DNA of 64,000 nt from Burkholderiaceae bacterium. GTDB lineage: Bacteria > Pseudomonadota > Gammaproteobacteria > Burkholderiales > Burkholderiaceae. The stretch is from positions 1 through 64,000 of the forward strand of contig CANFMT010000004.1 of NCBI GenBank assembly GCA_947448415.1, given 5' to 3'. The position numbers and the translations under genes were made by a program. Below the pieces are notes generated by a model, which did no database searches, had not been told where the DNA came from, and saw nothing but the letters and a program-made list of their open reading frames with translations. This document shows, piece by piece, positions 1 through 11,070 of this stretch (position 1 is its first letter; every line of letters begins with the position of its first letter).

Positions 1-31
1 CGCTGACATCAATATCTATAAGGAGCTTCAC

Positions 32-316
32 TTGAACAAAGCCGAACTAATCGCAGCGATTGCTGACGACGCGGAGATTTCTAAAGCCAAAGCTGAATTC
101 GCATTGAATTCTGCAATCGACACAATCATTAAAGCTGTTACTAAAGGTGACTCAGTACAACTGATCGGCTTTGGTACTTTTGCTTCAGGCAAACGTGCTG
201 CACGCATGGGTCGTAACCCAAAAACTGGCGAGCCACTCAAAATTGCTGCTGCAAAAACTGTTAAGTTTTCTGCTGGTAAAGCATTTAAAGATTCAGTTAA
301 CAAGCGTAAGAAGTAA
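32..316 (+). CDS. hup: HU-family DNA-binding protein
   Basis: Histone-like HU protein that bends and compacts nucleoid DNA as a dimer. The 94-residue product has the typical helical N-terminus ([11 protein letters not shown]) and the beta-arm with the family signature GFGTF followed by [11 protein letters not shown]. Length is close to the usual 90-92 residues. The start is TTG, chosen because a good AAGGAG ribosome site lies at about 20-25 and the protein begins exactly where HU proteins do. The promoter lies outside the window. A strong terminator follows, so the gene is probably monocistronic. Confidence 0.95.
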   Translation: MNKAELIAAIADDAEISKAKAEFALNSAIDTIIKAVTKGDSVQLIGFGTFASGKRAARMGRNPKTGEPLKIAAAKTVKFSAGKAFKDSVNKRKK

Positions 317-332
317 TTCTTCCTTAGTTAAT

Positions 333-360
333 AAAAAAGCCCGGCATGCCGGGCTTTTTT
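333..360. terminator. Bidirectional intrinsic terminator
   Basis: A perfect 16-base GC-rich palindrome (339-354) is flanked by six A residues on the left and six T residues on the right. It can end transcription of hup on the plus strand and of the mreB-rodA operon, whose last stop is at 407, on the minus strand. Confidence 0.92.
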
Positions 361-406
361 ATTTCCTCAAAAATCTAAATAAACAAAAACATAACATCTC
401 GTTTAG

Positions 407-1558
407 TTAGCTTTGTACCAAGCGGCGATGACGATGGATGCTCATCAATATTCCAGCCCCAAATCCTAAAGTAACCAAAGCAGTGCCACCGTAACTAATG
501 AATGGTAGTGGAACACCAACAACTGGTAATAGGCCGCTTACCATGCCGATATTCACGAATGCATAGGTAAAGAAAATTAAAGTTACAGATGCACCTAGTA
601 GTCGCGTAAATAAATTTGGAGCGCTTGCAGAAATTGCCAAGCCTCTTTTAATGAGTGCGAAGAAAAGTGCGAGCAAGACAAGGTTTCCTAGCAACCCAAA
701 TTCTTCTGAGAAAACCGCGAACACAAAGTCGGTATGTTTTTCTGGAATAAATTCAAGGTGCGCTTGCGTTCCTTGAAACCAACCTTTACCAAAAAATCCA
801 CCAGAGCCAATTGCAATCATCGATTGAATTGTATGAAAGCCTTTTCCTAATGGATCACTAGTGGGATCCAACAAAGTACAGATGCGGTGTTTTTGATAGT
901 TGTGTACAAATGGCCAAACTACATCATGCGCACAAATAGTGCTACCGAAAATAATAATTAATAAGATGCCAACAACACCTAGCCCTACAAATGGCAGAAT
1001 CCACTTCCATGGTAGGCCCGCCAAAATGATGACATAAAGCCCTGCTGCAAAAACCAAGAGTGCAGTTCCTAGGTCTGGTTGGCGAGCGATTAAAAAGACG
1101 GGAATTGCAAGGATGACTGCTGCGACACCGTAGTCCCAAGATTTTTGAATGCCTTCTCGTTTTTGAAAATACCAAGCAAGCATCAGTGGCATTGCGATTT
1201 TCATAATTTCAGATGGCTGAATCACTAGGCCTATATTGAGCCAACGACGCGCTCCTTTTTTAATTAAACCAAATGCAGCTACTGCAATGAGAAGTGCTAC
1301 ACCAAGTCCATAAATCCAAACTGCACCCATCTCTAACCACTTTGGCGGAATGCGCGAGACGATCCACATCACCACAAATGACAATGCTAGATTGCGTAGC
1401 TCATCTGTAATTTGCACGGGAGTGTTTTGACTTGCAGATAAAAATGTGAAAAAGCCAACAGCCGCTAAGCCAAGCAGAATAAGGCCAAGCTGGCGGTCTA
1501 GACCAGAAAAGATACCAAGAAAAAATCCTTTAACTTTAATTAAGGGGCTCTTTTCCAT
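407..1558 (-). CDS. rodA: Rod shape-determining SEDS glycosyltransferase RodA
   Basis: SEDS-family peptidoglycan polymerase that works with PBP2 in the elongasome of the inner membrane. The 383-residue product is almost entirely hydrophobic segments. It carries the family signatures RRWLNIG, QPSEIMKIA, RQPDLGTAL, DPLGKGFH, IAIGSGGFFGKG and PFISYGG. It overlaps the end of mrdA by 19 bases, so translation of the two partners is probably coupled. It is the last gene of the mreB-mreC-mreD-mrdA-rodA operon. Confidence 0.96.
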   Translation of the reverse strand: MEKSPLIKVKGFFLGIFSGLDRQLGLILLGLAAVGFFTFLSASQNTPVQITDELRNLALSFVVMWIVSRIPPKWLEMGAVWIYGLGVALLIAVAAFGLIKKGARRWLNIGLVIQPSEIMKIAMPLMLAWYFQKREGIQKSWDYGVAAVILAIPVFLIARQPDLGTALLVFAAGLYVIILAGLPWKWILPFVGLGVVGILLIIIFGSTICAHDVVWPFVHNYQKHRICTLLDPTSDPLGKGFHTIQSMIAIGSGGFFGKGWFQGTQAHLEFIPEKHTDFVFAVFSEEFGLLGNLVLLALFFALIKRGLAISASAPNLFTRLLGASVTLIFFTYAFVNIGMVSGLLPVVGVPLPFISYGGTALVTLGFGAGILMSIHRHRRLVQS

Positions 1559-3447
1559 TCAGGAATCTCCTTAGGCCATTTGCCCTCTATGTAGTAATCC
1601 AAAGCTTTGCGTGCAATCGGGGCAGCGTACTGAGCGCCAAAGCCTGCATTCTCGACAACCATTGCAATCACAATCGTAGGTTTTTCTGCTGGCGCAAAAG
1701 CAATGTACAAAGCATGGTCTCGTAAAAATTCCGCAGTGGAGCCATGTTTATATTCTTTAGAGTTCAAGCTAAAGACTTGCGCAGTTCCAGTTTTTCCGCC
1801 AACTTGATAGCCGGCTCCTTTAAATGCTGCTGCAGAGGTGCCTGAGATATTTACTTCTAGCATGGCCTTTTTAATCACTTCAATGTTTTCAGCATTTAGA
1901 TCTATGCGATAACTTTCTTTTGGCGTTGTCAGTACTCTATTGCGCGTAAATGGATCTTCAATTGCTTTTACCAAGTGCGGCTTCATGACGATACCGTTGT
2001 TGGCAACGTTTGCCATTGCATGCGCCAACTGCAAAATAGTAAATGCGTTATAGCCCTGCCCAATACCCAAAGAAATAGTTTCGCCTTCATACCATTTTTG
2101 CTGCTCTGGTTTTTTAAAGGTATTTTTCTTCCACTCGGTGGAGGGCAGAACGCCTCTTGCTTCACCTTGTAAATCAATGCCGGTAATTTGGCCGAAACCT
2201 AGGGGCTTCATAAAATCATGCATCATATTGACGCCCATATCACGTGCAAGCATGTAGTAATAGGTGTCACATGATTCGACGATCGACTTTTGCATATCGA
2301 CGATCCCATGACCACCTTTTTTATCGTCACGGAAGGTGTGATTACCAAAATCAAAGTAGCCAGGGTCAGAAATCGTTTGGGACGGCGTACGCTTTTTATT
2401 CTCTAAAGCGGCAAGCGCCATAAAGGGTTTATAAGTTGAGCCTGGTGGGTAGATGCCTTTGAGTGGGCGATTGTAGAGGGGCTTCTGTGGAGAGTCATTG
2501 AGCTCTTTCCAGGTAACGGAATCTATCCCCTCAACAAAATCATTTGGATTGAAGTTGGGCTTAGAAACAAATGCCAGCACATCTCCTGTTTCAGGTTCAA
2601 TTGCCACAAATGCACCACGAAAATTTCCATAAAGTTGCTCAACTAAATACTGCAACTTGATATCAACTGACAGCACAACGTTTTTTCCGGGAACCGATGG
2701 CGAACTCGAGAGTGTGCGCACGGGTTTTCCACCTGCAGTAATTTCTACTTGGTCGTATCCAGGCACTCCACGCAAAACATTTTCATAGCTTTGCTCTAGG
2801 CCAATCTTTCCGACGTACTGAATGCCAGGTAGAAAAGAGGCTTGCAAAGCATCTGGATCATCTGCTTTGGCACCCTCAATTTCTGCCTGCATACGCTCTT
2901 TATCGCGCTGGGAAACTCGGCCAATATAACCAATTAAATGGGAGGCTAATTCGTTGTATGGGTACTCCCGGAAGCTCCTGGCGCGGATTTCTACCCCTGG
3001 AAAGCGGTAGCGATTAGCCATAAAACGGGCAGTTTCGGTCTCATTGAGCATAGACCGTAGCGGAAAAGTGCCCATATTTCGGGAATCTTCCAGTGAACGC
3101 TTGAAATTACGACGATCTCTTGGAGAAATATCGATGATTTCGGATAAATCATTAATGAGCTGATCTACGTTACCTTTTACTTCTTCCGCATTCACGTCGA
3201 GCGTAAGGGCGGAGTAATTTCTGCCAATGACGATGCCATTGCGGTCAATTAAAAGACCGCGATTTGCTGGTGCTGGAACCAAGGCAATTCGATTGCTCTC
3301 GGCGAGCAACGCATATTTTCCGTGACTAACTAATTGCAACCAAACGAGACGGGTAATCAACAATACGAAGCAAAAAGTGACAAACAAAGTCGCAATGTGA
3401 ATGCGCTCTTGAAAGGAGTCGAGGTCAGGCTTTTTGAAAGAAACCAT
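1540..3447 (-). CDS. mrdA: Penicillin-binding protein 2 (peptidoglycan transpeptidase)
   Basis: Class B PBP that crosslinks lateral-wall peptidoglycan together with RodA. The 635-residue protein has one N-terminal membrane anchor (about residues 16-38), a PBP dimerisation domain and a C-terminal transpeptidase domain. The active-site motifs are S337-T-Y-K340, S392-C-D394 and K552-T-G554. The SxD form of the second motif is normal for PBP2. It lies 8 bases after mreD and overlaps rodA, which is the standard rod-operon order. Confidence 0.96.
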   Translation of the reverse strand: MVSFKKPDLDSFQERIHIATLFVTFCFVLLITRLVWLQLVSHGKYALLAESNRIALVPAPANRGLLIDRNGIVIGRNYSALTLDVNAEEVKGNVDQLINDLSEIIDISPRDRRNFKRSLEDSRNMGTFPLRSMLNETETARFMANRYRFPGVEIRARSFREYPYNELASHLIGYIGRVSQRDKERMQAEIEGAKADDPDALQASFLPGIQYVGKIGLEQSYENVLRGVPGYDQVEITAGGKPVRTLSSSPSVPGKNVVLSVDIKLQYLVEQLYGNFRGAFVAIEPETGDVLAFVSKPNFNPNDFVEGIDSVTWKELNDSPQKPLYNRPLKGIYPPGSTYKPFMALAALENKKRTPSQTISDPGYFDFGNHTFRDDKKGGHGIVDMQKSIVESCDTYYYMLARDMGVNMMHDFMKPLGFGQITGIDLQGEARGVLPSTEWKKNTFKKPEQQKWYEGETISLGIGQGYNAFTILQLAHAMANVANNGIVMKPHLVKAIEDPFTRNRVLTTPKESYRIDLNAENIEVIKKAMLEVNISGTSAAAFKGAGYQVGGKTGTAQVFSLNSKEYKHGSTAEFLRDHALYIAFAPAEKPTIVIAMVVENAGFGAQYAAPIARKALDYYIEGKWPKEIPEWKRAP

Positions 3448-3455
3448 CGTGTTTC

Positions 3456-3980
3456 TTAGAGCGGTCGATTGTGATCAACATCTATGGGACGACGCTGCGG
3501 TGCAAGCAGGATGCGTGTAGCCAATGGCCAGAGCAATGCTTCAATCAAAGCTTGAATAGCGCCTGTCAAAGCCCACCAATATAATTCGCCACTCAGCAGC
3601 CAATGGGCCAGCACCGGAAATAGCGATACCAATAAGAAGATAGGCAGCAGATGTAATGCTTGCGAAAGCACAGTGAGGGCCACAATGCGCCTATGCCATG
3701 AAATAGCAAGGTAGGCAACTAGCGAGTAACTAAATGCGTGTAAGCCTAACAAGTCTGAATTGTGTACATCCATCATCAGGCCGAGGATGAACGCAGTAAT
3801 GACACTCACATAGCGATGTTGATGAATATTCCAAAACACAATACACAGAATTAACCAATCTGGTACCCAACCATAATTTCCAATAGGCAAAAGATTCAAC
3901 AGCAGCGCACAAAATAAACTGAAGTAAATAAATACGGGATTTACCGGGCGAAGAATATAGCCGCTTTGGAAATCAATCAT
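3456..3980 (-). CDS. mreD: Rod shape-determining membrane protein MreD
   Basis: Small integral membrane component of the elongasome. The 174-residue product has about five hydrophobic segments and the MreD-like stretch around LPIGNYGWVPDW and GLMMDVHNSDLLGLHA. The start codon overlaps the mreC stop by 4 bases. Sequence conservation in this family is low, so position between mreC and mrdA carries much of the call. Confidence 0.92.
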   Translation of the reverse strand: MIDFQSGYILRPVNPVFIYFSLFCALLLNLLPIGNYGWVPDWLILCIVFWNIHQHRYVSVITAFILGLMMDVHNSDLLGLHAFSYSLVAYLAISWHRRIVALTVLSQALHLLPIFLLVSLFPVLAHWLLSGELYWWALTGAIQALIEALLWPLATRILLAPQRRPIDVDHNRPL

Positions 3981-4912
3981 TGCATTCCTCGCGCGCGCGT
4001 TTGGCGCCGACCCGGCGTATTGGTTAAAGGAGCGCCTACAGCAGGTTTAGTATTGGCCGCAGGTGCCTTGGCATCAAACTGTGGATCATATAAAAGAGCG
4101 AGTGCCTGGCGATAGCGATTGACTGCCGCAACTGGCACACAAAAGACATTTGATGAGTTTTTATCGAGATTGCGCTCAATTTTGCTAATGACGGCAACTG
4201 CAAATCCTGGTGGGTAAACGCCATCAATACCCGAGGTCAGCAAAATATCGCCCACTTCAAGGTCGCTGGCAACTGGCAGATAGCGCAGTTCTAAGGGATT
4301 ACCACGGCCAGCCCCAAAGACAGCGGCGCGAAGTCCGTTGCGGGCCACCTGAACAGGCACTGCAAAATCACGATCTTCTAGCAGGGAAACTTCTGCTGAG
4401 CGCTCATAAAGGCGCACTACTTGCCCTAATATGCCGGAGTCATTGGCAATAGGATTACCAAGTTTGAGCCCGTCATTGCTACCGCGATTAATCACAATAC
4501 GCTGGGAAATCGGGTTAGGCGGGTTGAATAGAATTTCTACTGGCAATGTTTTGAAAGGCACTTGTTTTTGCAAAGCCATCAGCTCGCGCAAGTTTTGGTT
4601 CTCCACCATCAAAAATTCAGATTGGTTTGCAAGCAGCGAGAGTTCTGCTTGGCGGACTTTCATTACTTGGTTTTCTTGATCAAGCGTAGCGCGAGTGGTG
4701 AAATATTCTGATGTTGCTTCAAGCGCGTTACGCGGCATCATCATGACGTATTCAAGCGGACGTAAAACCCAATTCACATTGTTGCGAATGGGATCGAGTG
4801 CTTTGAAACGAAAATCGATCAGCATCAGTGCGATGCTGATCGACAGACAGACAATCAGTTTGAGTAAGGCCGGAATGCCCTGTCTGAAAAGTGGTGGAGC
4901 GCTATGTTGCAA
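3977..4912 (-). CDS. mreC: Rod shape-determining protein MreC
   Basis: Bitopic periplasmic scaffold that links MreB with PBP2. The 311-residue protein has a short N-terminus, one membrane segment (about residues 14-32), a coiled-coil region (about 70-105) and the MreC beta-domains. Recognisable motifs include INRGSNDGL, GNPIANDSGILGQV and GDILLTSGIDGVYPPGFAV. The C-terminal tail after about residue 275 is Pro/Ala/Thr-rich and probably disordered. It starts 24 bases downstream of mreB. Confidence 0.95.
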   Translation of the reverse strand: MQHSAPPLFRQGIPALLKLIVCLSISIALMLIDFRFKALDPIRNNVNWVLRPLEYVMMMPRNALEATSEYFTTRATLDQENQVMKVRQAELSLLANQSEFLMVENQNLRELMALQKQVPFKTLPVEILFNPPNPISQRIVINRGSNDGLKLGNPIANDSGILGQVVRLYERSAEVSLLEDRDFAVPVQVARNGLRAAVFGAGRGNPLELRYLPVASDLEVGDILLTSGIDGVYPPGFAVAVISKIERNLDKNSSNVFCVPVAAVNRYRQALALLYDPQFDAKAPAANTKPAVGAPLTNTPGRRQTRARGMQ

Positions 4913-4936
4913 TTCCCTGGTCGACGTGTATGTCGC

Positions 4937-6004
<1,068 letters not shown>

Positions 6005-6041
6005 TTAATAAAAATATATAGGAATGATACTCTAGCACCCC

Positions 6042-6335
6042 ATGAAACTTGATGATGTCCAGCGCATTGCGCACCTTTCGCGGCTTGAGTTAAATCAGGC
6101 AGAAGCCGAGGCAGTTTTGCCTCAATTGCAGGCCATTTTTTCCTTGGTTGAGGAAATGCAGGCTGTTGATACAACCGGTCTTGAGCCTTTAGCTCACCCC
6201 ATCCTCTTTTTACGTGATTTGGCCCAGCCTATGCGCGTTGACCAAGTTACGGAGTCAGACGATCGCGCCGAAAACATGCAGTCAGCTCCTGCGCAGCATG
6301 ATGGCTACTTCTTAGTTCCAAGGGTGATCGAATGA
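6042..6335 (+). CDS. gatC: Asp-tRNA(Asn)/Glu-tRNA(Gln) amidotransferase subunit C
   Basis: Small structural subunit of the GatCAB transamidosome, which converts misacylated Glu-tRNA(Gln) or Asp-tRNA(Asn) to the amidated form. The 97-residue product has the typical N-terminus ([14 protein letters not shown]) and central motif TGLEPLAHP. Its stop overlaps the gatA start in an ATGA arrangement, which indicates translational coupling. Confidence 0.95.
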   Translation: MKLDDVQRIAHLSRLELNQAEAEAVLPQLQAIFSLVEEMQAVDTTGLEPLAHPILFLRDLAQPMRVDQVTESDDRAENMQSAPAQHDGYFLVPRVIE

Positions 6336-7849
6336 GTTGGCACAACACCCCTATCGCTTTAATGGCAAAAGCACTTGCCGCAAAAGAGGTCTCCAGTACC
6401 GAGTTAACCCAGTACTTTTTAGGCCGCATTGAGGCTGGAAAACAGTGGAATGCTTACCTTGATGTGAATGCTCACTTAAGTTTAGAGCAAGCTTCTAAGG
6501 CAGACGAACTAATCTCTTCTGGTAAAGCTGGAAAATTGACTGGTATCCCAGTTGCACACAAAGATGTGTTTGTAACCCGCGGTTGGAAGTCAACGGCAGC
6601 GTCCAAAATTTTGGCTGGATATCAAAGTCCTTTTGATGCCACTGTGGTTGCCAATTTGGGAATTCCTGATGAAAACAATCCCCATGGTGCTGGCATGGTT
6701 TGTTTGGGCAAAACCAATATGGACGAGTTCGCAATGGGCTCATCTAATGAAAATTCTGCCTTTGGCCCAGTTTTAAATCCTTGGAATGCCGCCCACGTGG
6801 CCGGAGGATCTTCTGGCGGTTCAGCAGCAGCGGTTGCTGCTGGCTTAGCTCCAATTGCTACGGGTACCGACACTGGAGGCTCAATTCGCCAGCCAGCTGC
6901 TTTTTGTGGTTTGACTGGAATTAAGCCTAGTTATGGTCGCGTTTCCCGCTACGGCATGATTGCTTACGCCTCTTCGCTTGATCAAGCTGGTCCAATGGGC
7001 AAGACAGCAGAAGATTGCGCGCTACTTCTCTCGGCAATGTCTTCACATGATCCGCGTGATTCAACTTCTTTAGCAGACTCTGGTGAAGATTACGGTCGCC
7101 ACCTTAATGAGAATTGGAAAGAAGGCAATGCAAATCCAGCAAAACCATTGGAAGGTTTGCGAGTTGGTTTGCCAAAAGAATTTTTTGCTGAAGGTTTGGC
7201 AAGCGATGTTGGAAAATCCGTTAATGAAGCAGCTAAGCTTTTAGAAAATTTGGGCGCCACATTGGTTGAAGTGAGTTTGCCAAAAACTAAGTTATCTATT
7301 CCGGTTTATTACGTCTTAGCGCCAGCAGAAGCTTCAAGTAATTTAAGTCGTTTTGATGGAGTGCGTTACGGCTATCGCGCTAATGAATATCGTGATCTTA
7401 GTGATATGTACGCGAAGTCTCGCACCGAAGGTTTTGGTTCGGAAGTAAAGCGCCGCATCATGATTGGAACTTACGTTCTGTGTCATGGTTACTATGATGC
7501 TTACTATCTTCAGGCCCAAAAGATTCGCCGTGTTATTGCGGCAGATTTTCAGGCGGCATTTAATCAATGCGATGTGATCTTGGGTCCTGTAGCCCCTGAT
7601 GTTGCCTGGCGTTTGGGCGAGAAATCAAAAGATCCAGTGCAAATGTATTTAGAAGATATCTATACGCTTTCTACGAACTTGGCAGGACTGCCAGCAATGA
7701 GTGTGCCGTGTGGGTTTAATGCAAATAACTTGCCAATTGGCATGCAGTTAATCGGCAATTATTTTTCAGAGGCGCGCTTGTTACAGGTAGCCCATCAATA
7801 TCAGCAAGCCAGTGATTGGCATTTGCGTCAAGCAAGCGAGGTGGCATGA
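6332..7849 (+). CDS. gatA: Asp-tRNA(Asn)/Glu-tRNA(Gln) amidotransferase subunit A
   Basis: Amidase-signature subunit that releases ammonia from glutamine for tRNA-dependent amidation. The 505-residue product shows the Ser-cisSer-Lys triad context: Lys in [10 protein letters not shown], cis-Ser in [14 protein letters not shown], and the nucleophile Ser in [17 protein letters not shown]. Length is slightly above the usual 480-490. It overlaps gatC by 4 bases and gatB by 1-4 bases. Confidence 0.96.
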   Translation: MSWHNTPIALMAKALAAKEVSSTELTQYFLGRIEAGKQWNAYLDVNAHLSLEQASKADELISSGKAGKLTGIPVAHKDVFVTRGWKSTAASKILAGYQSPFDATVVANLGIPDENNPHGAGMVCLGKTNMDEFAMGSSNENSAFGPVLNPWNAAHVAGGSSGGSAAAVAAGLAPIATGTDTGGSIRQPAAFCGLTGIKPSYGRVSRYGMIAYASSLDQAGPMGKTAEDCALLLSAMSSHDPRDSTSLADSGEDYGRHLNENWKEGNANPAKPLEGLRVGLPKEFFAEGLASDVGKSVNEAAKLLENLGATLVEVSLPKTKLSIPVYYVLAPAEASSNLSRFDGVRYGYRANEYRDLSDMYAKSRTEGFGSEVKRRIMIGTYVLCHGYYDAYYLQAQKIRRVIAADFQAAFNQCDVILGPVAPDVAWRLGEKSKDPVQMYLEDIYTLSTNLAGLPAMSVPCGFNANNLPIGMQLIGNYFSEARLLQVAHQYQQASDWHLRQASEVA

Positions 7850-9318
7850 TGCAATGGGAAGTCGTTATTGGTCTAGAGACTCACGCTCAATTGCAAACGC
7901 AATCTAAGATTTTTAGTGGCGCAAGTACGCGCTTTGGTGCCGAGCCAAATACACAAGCATGTGCAGTTGATCTTGCATTGCCTGGTGTTTTGCCAGTGCT
8001 TAATCGTCAAGCGGTAGAGCACGCCATTCGTTTTGGATTGGCAGTGAACGCTAAGATTTCACCGGCGAGCATTTTTGCGCGTAAAAACTATTTTTATCCT
8101 GATCTACCCAAGGGCTATCAAATTAGTCAGATGGAGATCCCCGTTGTTGTTGGGGGGCATCTTGAGATTTTGGTGGGCGATGAGGTTAAGGTCGTTGAGC
8201 TGACTCGTGCCCACATGGAAGAAGATGCCGGTAAGTCAGTCCATGAAGAGGGCTTTACTGGACCGCATGGCGAACCTTCTAGCGGCATTGATTTAAATCG
8301 TGCCGGCACGCCTTTGTTGGAAATCGTGACCGAGCCAGTGATGCTTAGCGCGGCTGAGGCAGTTGCTTACGCTAAAGCTTTGCACGGCCTGGTGGTTTGG
8401 CTAGGTGTTTGTGACGGCAATATGCAAGAAGGCTCTTTCCGTTGTGATGCCAACGTATCTGTTCGGCCCAAAGGTCAGGCTGAGTTTGGAACTCGTTGCG
8501 AAATTAAGAACTTGAATTCCTTCCGCTTTTTGGAGGAAGCAATTCAATACGAAGTTCGTCGTCAAATCGAGCTCATTGAAGATGGTGGAACAGTTGTTCA
8601 GGAGACGCGTTTGTATGATCCTGATCGTGGTGAAACGCGTAGCATGCGTAGTAAAGAAGATGCTAATGACTACCGCTACTTCCCGGACCCTGATTTATTG
8701 CCAGTAGTGATTGATGATGCTTGGATTGCTGATGTGCGTAGTAAGATGCCAGCATTACCCGCTCAATTGCGGGAGCAGTGGCAAAGCGAATTTGGTCTAA
8801 GTGCATATGATGCGCAATTACTCACACAAGATCGCGCCACCGCCAAAGTATTTGAAGATTTGCTTGCAATCGTAGGCAAACCATTAGCAAAGGCTGCAGC
8901 CAATTTGATTGCTGGCGAGTTTGCATCTTCTTTAAATCGTGCAGACATTGCCACAGCCGACGCGCCATTAAAAGCAGAGCATTTGGCGCCGTTGCTTACT
9001 CGCGTGGCAGATGGCACGATCTCCAACAAGATTGCTAAGGATATTTTTTCCATTCTTTGGGAAGAGGCTCTTTTGGGCAAAGCCATTAGTACGGTTGATC
9101 AAGTGATTGATGTCAAAGGCTTGAAGCAAATTAGTGACAGTGGAGCTATTGAGGCCATCATTGATCAAGTGTTGGCGGCTAACCAGAAATCTGTTGAAGA
9201 ATTCCGCTCTGGTAAAGAGAAGGCATTTAATGCGCTGGTAGGTCAGATCATGAAGGCCTCGCAAGGAAAAGCAAATCCCGGCCAGGTCAATGAGCTTTTG
9301 CGTAAAAAGCTTAGCTAA
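7849..9318 (+). CDS. gatB: Asp-tRNA(Asn)/Glu-tRNA(Gln) amidotransferase subunit B
   Basis: Kinase and tRNA-binding subunit that phosphorylates the misacylated aminoacyl group before amidation. The product is 489 residues from the second of two adjacent ATG codons. I chose 7849 because the GAGGTG ribosome site at 7838-7843 is better spaced for it and the protein then begins [12 protein letters not shown], as in the family; 7846 is the alternative. Visible motifs include [36 protein letters not shown] and [10 protein letters not shown]. The C-terminal GatB/YqeY tail (about 340-489) is present. Confidence 0.96.
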   Translation: MQWEVVIGLETHAQLQTQSKIFSGASTRFGAEPNTQACAVDLALPGVLPVLNRQAVEHAIRFGLAVNAKISPASIFARKNYFYPDLPKGYQISQMEIPVVVGGHLEILVGDEVKVVELTRAHMEEDAGKSVHEEGFTGPHGEPSSGIDLNRAGTPLLEIVTEPVMLSAAEAVAYAKALHGLVVWLGVCDGNMQEGSFRCDANVSVRPKGQAEFGTRCEIKNLNSFRFLEEAIQYEVRRQIELIEDGGTVVQETRLYDPDRGETRSMRSKEDANDYRYFPDPDLLPVVIDDAWIADVRSKMPALPAQLREQWQSEFGLSAYDAQLLTQDRATAKVFEDLLAIVGKPLAKAAANLIAGEFASSLNRADIATADAPLKAEHLAPLLTRVADGTISNKIAKDIFSILWEEALLGKAISTVDQVIDVKGLKQISDSGAIEAIIDQVLAANQKSVEEFRSGKEKAFNALVGQIMKASQGKANPGQVNELLRKKLS

Positions 9319-9345
9319 TCACAGCATATATTTAGAAAGAAATTA

Positions 9346-10020
9346 ATGAGCGCAATAGATCCAAAACAAGCCGAGCAGGAAGAGTTGGTTGCTGAGTGGT
9401 TGCGTCTTACCCCAGGCTTTTTTGAACGCTATGCAGACCTCTTTAATGAGATTCGGATAAAGCATCCTCATGAGGATCGCGCGATTTCTTTACAAGAGCG
9501 GCAAATGACCGTATTGCGCACACAAAATCAAGAGCTCAATCGGCGCTTAAGCGAGATGCTGCACTTTGGTAGTCGTAATGACAAAACTCAACAAAGTTTG
9601 GTAGCTTGGTTGTTGCGCCTCATGAAAGCTAACAATAAGGCCGATGTTGAAGCTGCAATTACTTCCGGTTTGGCGGAAGTGTTTGAAGTAGAGTCCGCGC
9701 AATTGCTATCACCTAACTCTGCTTTTGGCCCTTGGGTTGATACGCCTCTATGCGGCTCAAGCAAAGAGTTGGCGGCTGCAAGCGTAGATTTGTTAGCAAG
9801 CCAAACAACGATCGACGCCCAATGGCAAAGCATGGTGGCAATTGGCTTGCCGCTAGGCAAAAGCATAGGCGCACAACAATCGCCCGCGGTATTGTTGTTA
9901 GTCAGCAAAGACGAATCTCGTTTTACTGCTGACATGGGTGCTTTCTACTTACGCCAGATTGCTGAACTTACTGCTGCAGCTTTGGATCGTATCCAGGCTT
10001 ATGAAATTAAAGCAGACTGA
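9346..10020 (+). CDS. DUF484 family protein
   Basis: DUF484 protein of 224 residues with a GAF-like fold expected in the C-terminal part. The N-terminus (WLRLTPGFFERYADLFNEI) and the short coiled-coil stretch SLQERQMTVLRTQNQELNRRL are characteristic. Its biochemical function is unknown. Its position directly before xerC, which it overlaps by 20 bases, is conserved in many proteobacteria and suggests a link to XerC or chromosome-end events, but that is inference. Confidence 0.88.
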   Translation: MSAIDPKQAEQEELVAEWLRLTPGFFERYADLFNEIRIKHPHEDRAISLQERQMTVLRTQNQELNRRLSEMLHFGSRNDKTQQSLVAWLLRLMKANNKADVEAAITSGLAEVFEVESAQLLSPNSAFGPWVDTPLCGSSKELAAASVDLLASQTTIDAQWQSMVAIGLPLGKSIGAQQSPAVLLLVSKDESRFTADMGAFYLRQIAELTAAALDRIQAYEIKAD

Positions 10021-11002
10021 ACTACACCCCCTCATGCAGGAGTATTTGCATGAGCTGCATGTTTTGCGGCAACTGTCACTGCATACGCTAAAAGCATACG
10101 GCATGGATTTGAGCGATCTACAAAACTTTGCCCTTGAAGATAATGTTGAATTATTAAAAGTGAGTAATGGTCATGTGCGTCGTTGGGCTGGACGCTTACA
10201 TTCCAAAGGCCAGTCATCAAGAAGTATTGCAAGGGCGCTTTCTGCATGGCGCGGTTGGTATGACTGGCTTACCGAAAAGGATGCTAGGCGCGATGCCCGC
10301 GCTGGCAGGGTGGCAAGCAATTTAGTAGCCAACCCAGTTGATGATGTCAAAGCGCCAAAACGTCTCAAGTCTTTACCCAAGGCGCTATCAGTTGAGCAGG
10401 CTCTAGCTTTAGTAAACCAAGCCGTCAAAGAGGCCGAAGAAAAAAAGGACTTGGAATCGATTCGGGATGCAGCAATTATTGATCTGCTGTATTCCTCCGG
10501 TTTGCGTCTTTCGGAGCTATTGGGGATTGATGTGATGCAAAGCAAAGATAGGCAGCATGAATCTGCAGGTTGGTTAGACTGGGATGCTTCTGAAGTAACG
10601 GTTTTAGGTAAGGGCGGTAAACGACGATCTGTTCCTGTTGGTATGCCTGCGATGAAATCTCTGGCAGCCTGGCGAGAGATGCGTAGTACCGGAGAGTATC
10701 CTGAAGAATCTATCGCATTATTTTTGTCTGCCACTGGCAAACGCTTATCCCCACGTACAGTTCAGGCGCGCTTACGCACTTTAGCGATGCGCGCTGGACT
10801 ACCTACTCATGTACATCCCCACATGATGCGGCACAGCTTTGCGAGCCATGTTTTGCAATCTTCCCAAGATTTGCGAGCTGTGCAGGAGATGCTAGGACAT
10901 GCCAGCATTGCTAGTACCCAAATTTATACCTCTTTAGACTTCCAGCACCTCGCTCAGGCATACGATAAAGCGCATCCGCGGGCAAAGGCTGGCAAAGGTT
11001 GA
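10001..11002 (+). CDS. xerC: Tyrosine recombinase XerC
   Basis: Site-specific recombinase that acts with XerD at dif to resolve chromosome dimers. From ATG 10001 it has 333 residues, with a SAM-like N-terminal core-binding domain and a C-terminal catalytic domain. The catalytic set is visible: R169 (SGLRLSELL), K204 (GKGGKRR), H274-x-x-R277 (HMMRHSF), H300 (LGHASI) and Y309 (STQIYT). The start was chosen inside the end of the DUF484 gene; an open frame continues 63 bases upstream but would add a non-family N-terminus. No dif site was recognised in the window. Confidence 0.94.
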   Translation: MKLKQTELHPLMQEYLHELHVLRQLSLHTLKAYGMDLSDLQNFALEDNVELLKVSNGHVRRWAGRLHSKGQSSRSIARALSAWRGWYDWLTEKDARRDARAGRVASNLVANPVDDVKAPKRLKSLPKALSVEQALALVNQAVKEAEEKKDLESIRDAAIIDLLYSSGLRLSELLGIDVMQSKDRQHESAGWLDWDASEVTVLGKGGKRRSVPVGMPAMKSLAAWREMRSTGEYPEESIALFLSATGKRLSPRTVQARLRTLAMRAGLPTHVHPHMMRHSFASHVLQSSQDLRAVQEMLGHASIASTQIYTSLDFQHLAQAYDKAHPRAKAGKG

Positions 11003-11070
11003 GGAACTCGGTAAGATATGAGTTTCCCGCTTTGGGAATTGACAGCTTTTAGATTTTGATTGGATCACTC

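Noticed and set aside
171..410. Open frame overlapping hup and the terminator
   Set aside because: It runs out of frame through hup and across the intrinsic terminator; composition is not protein-like.
2253..2280. SxD instead of SxN motif in PBP2
   Set aside because: This substitution is standard in MrdA proteins, so it is not a sign of inactivation.
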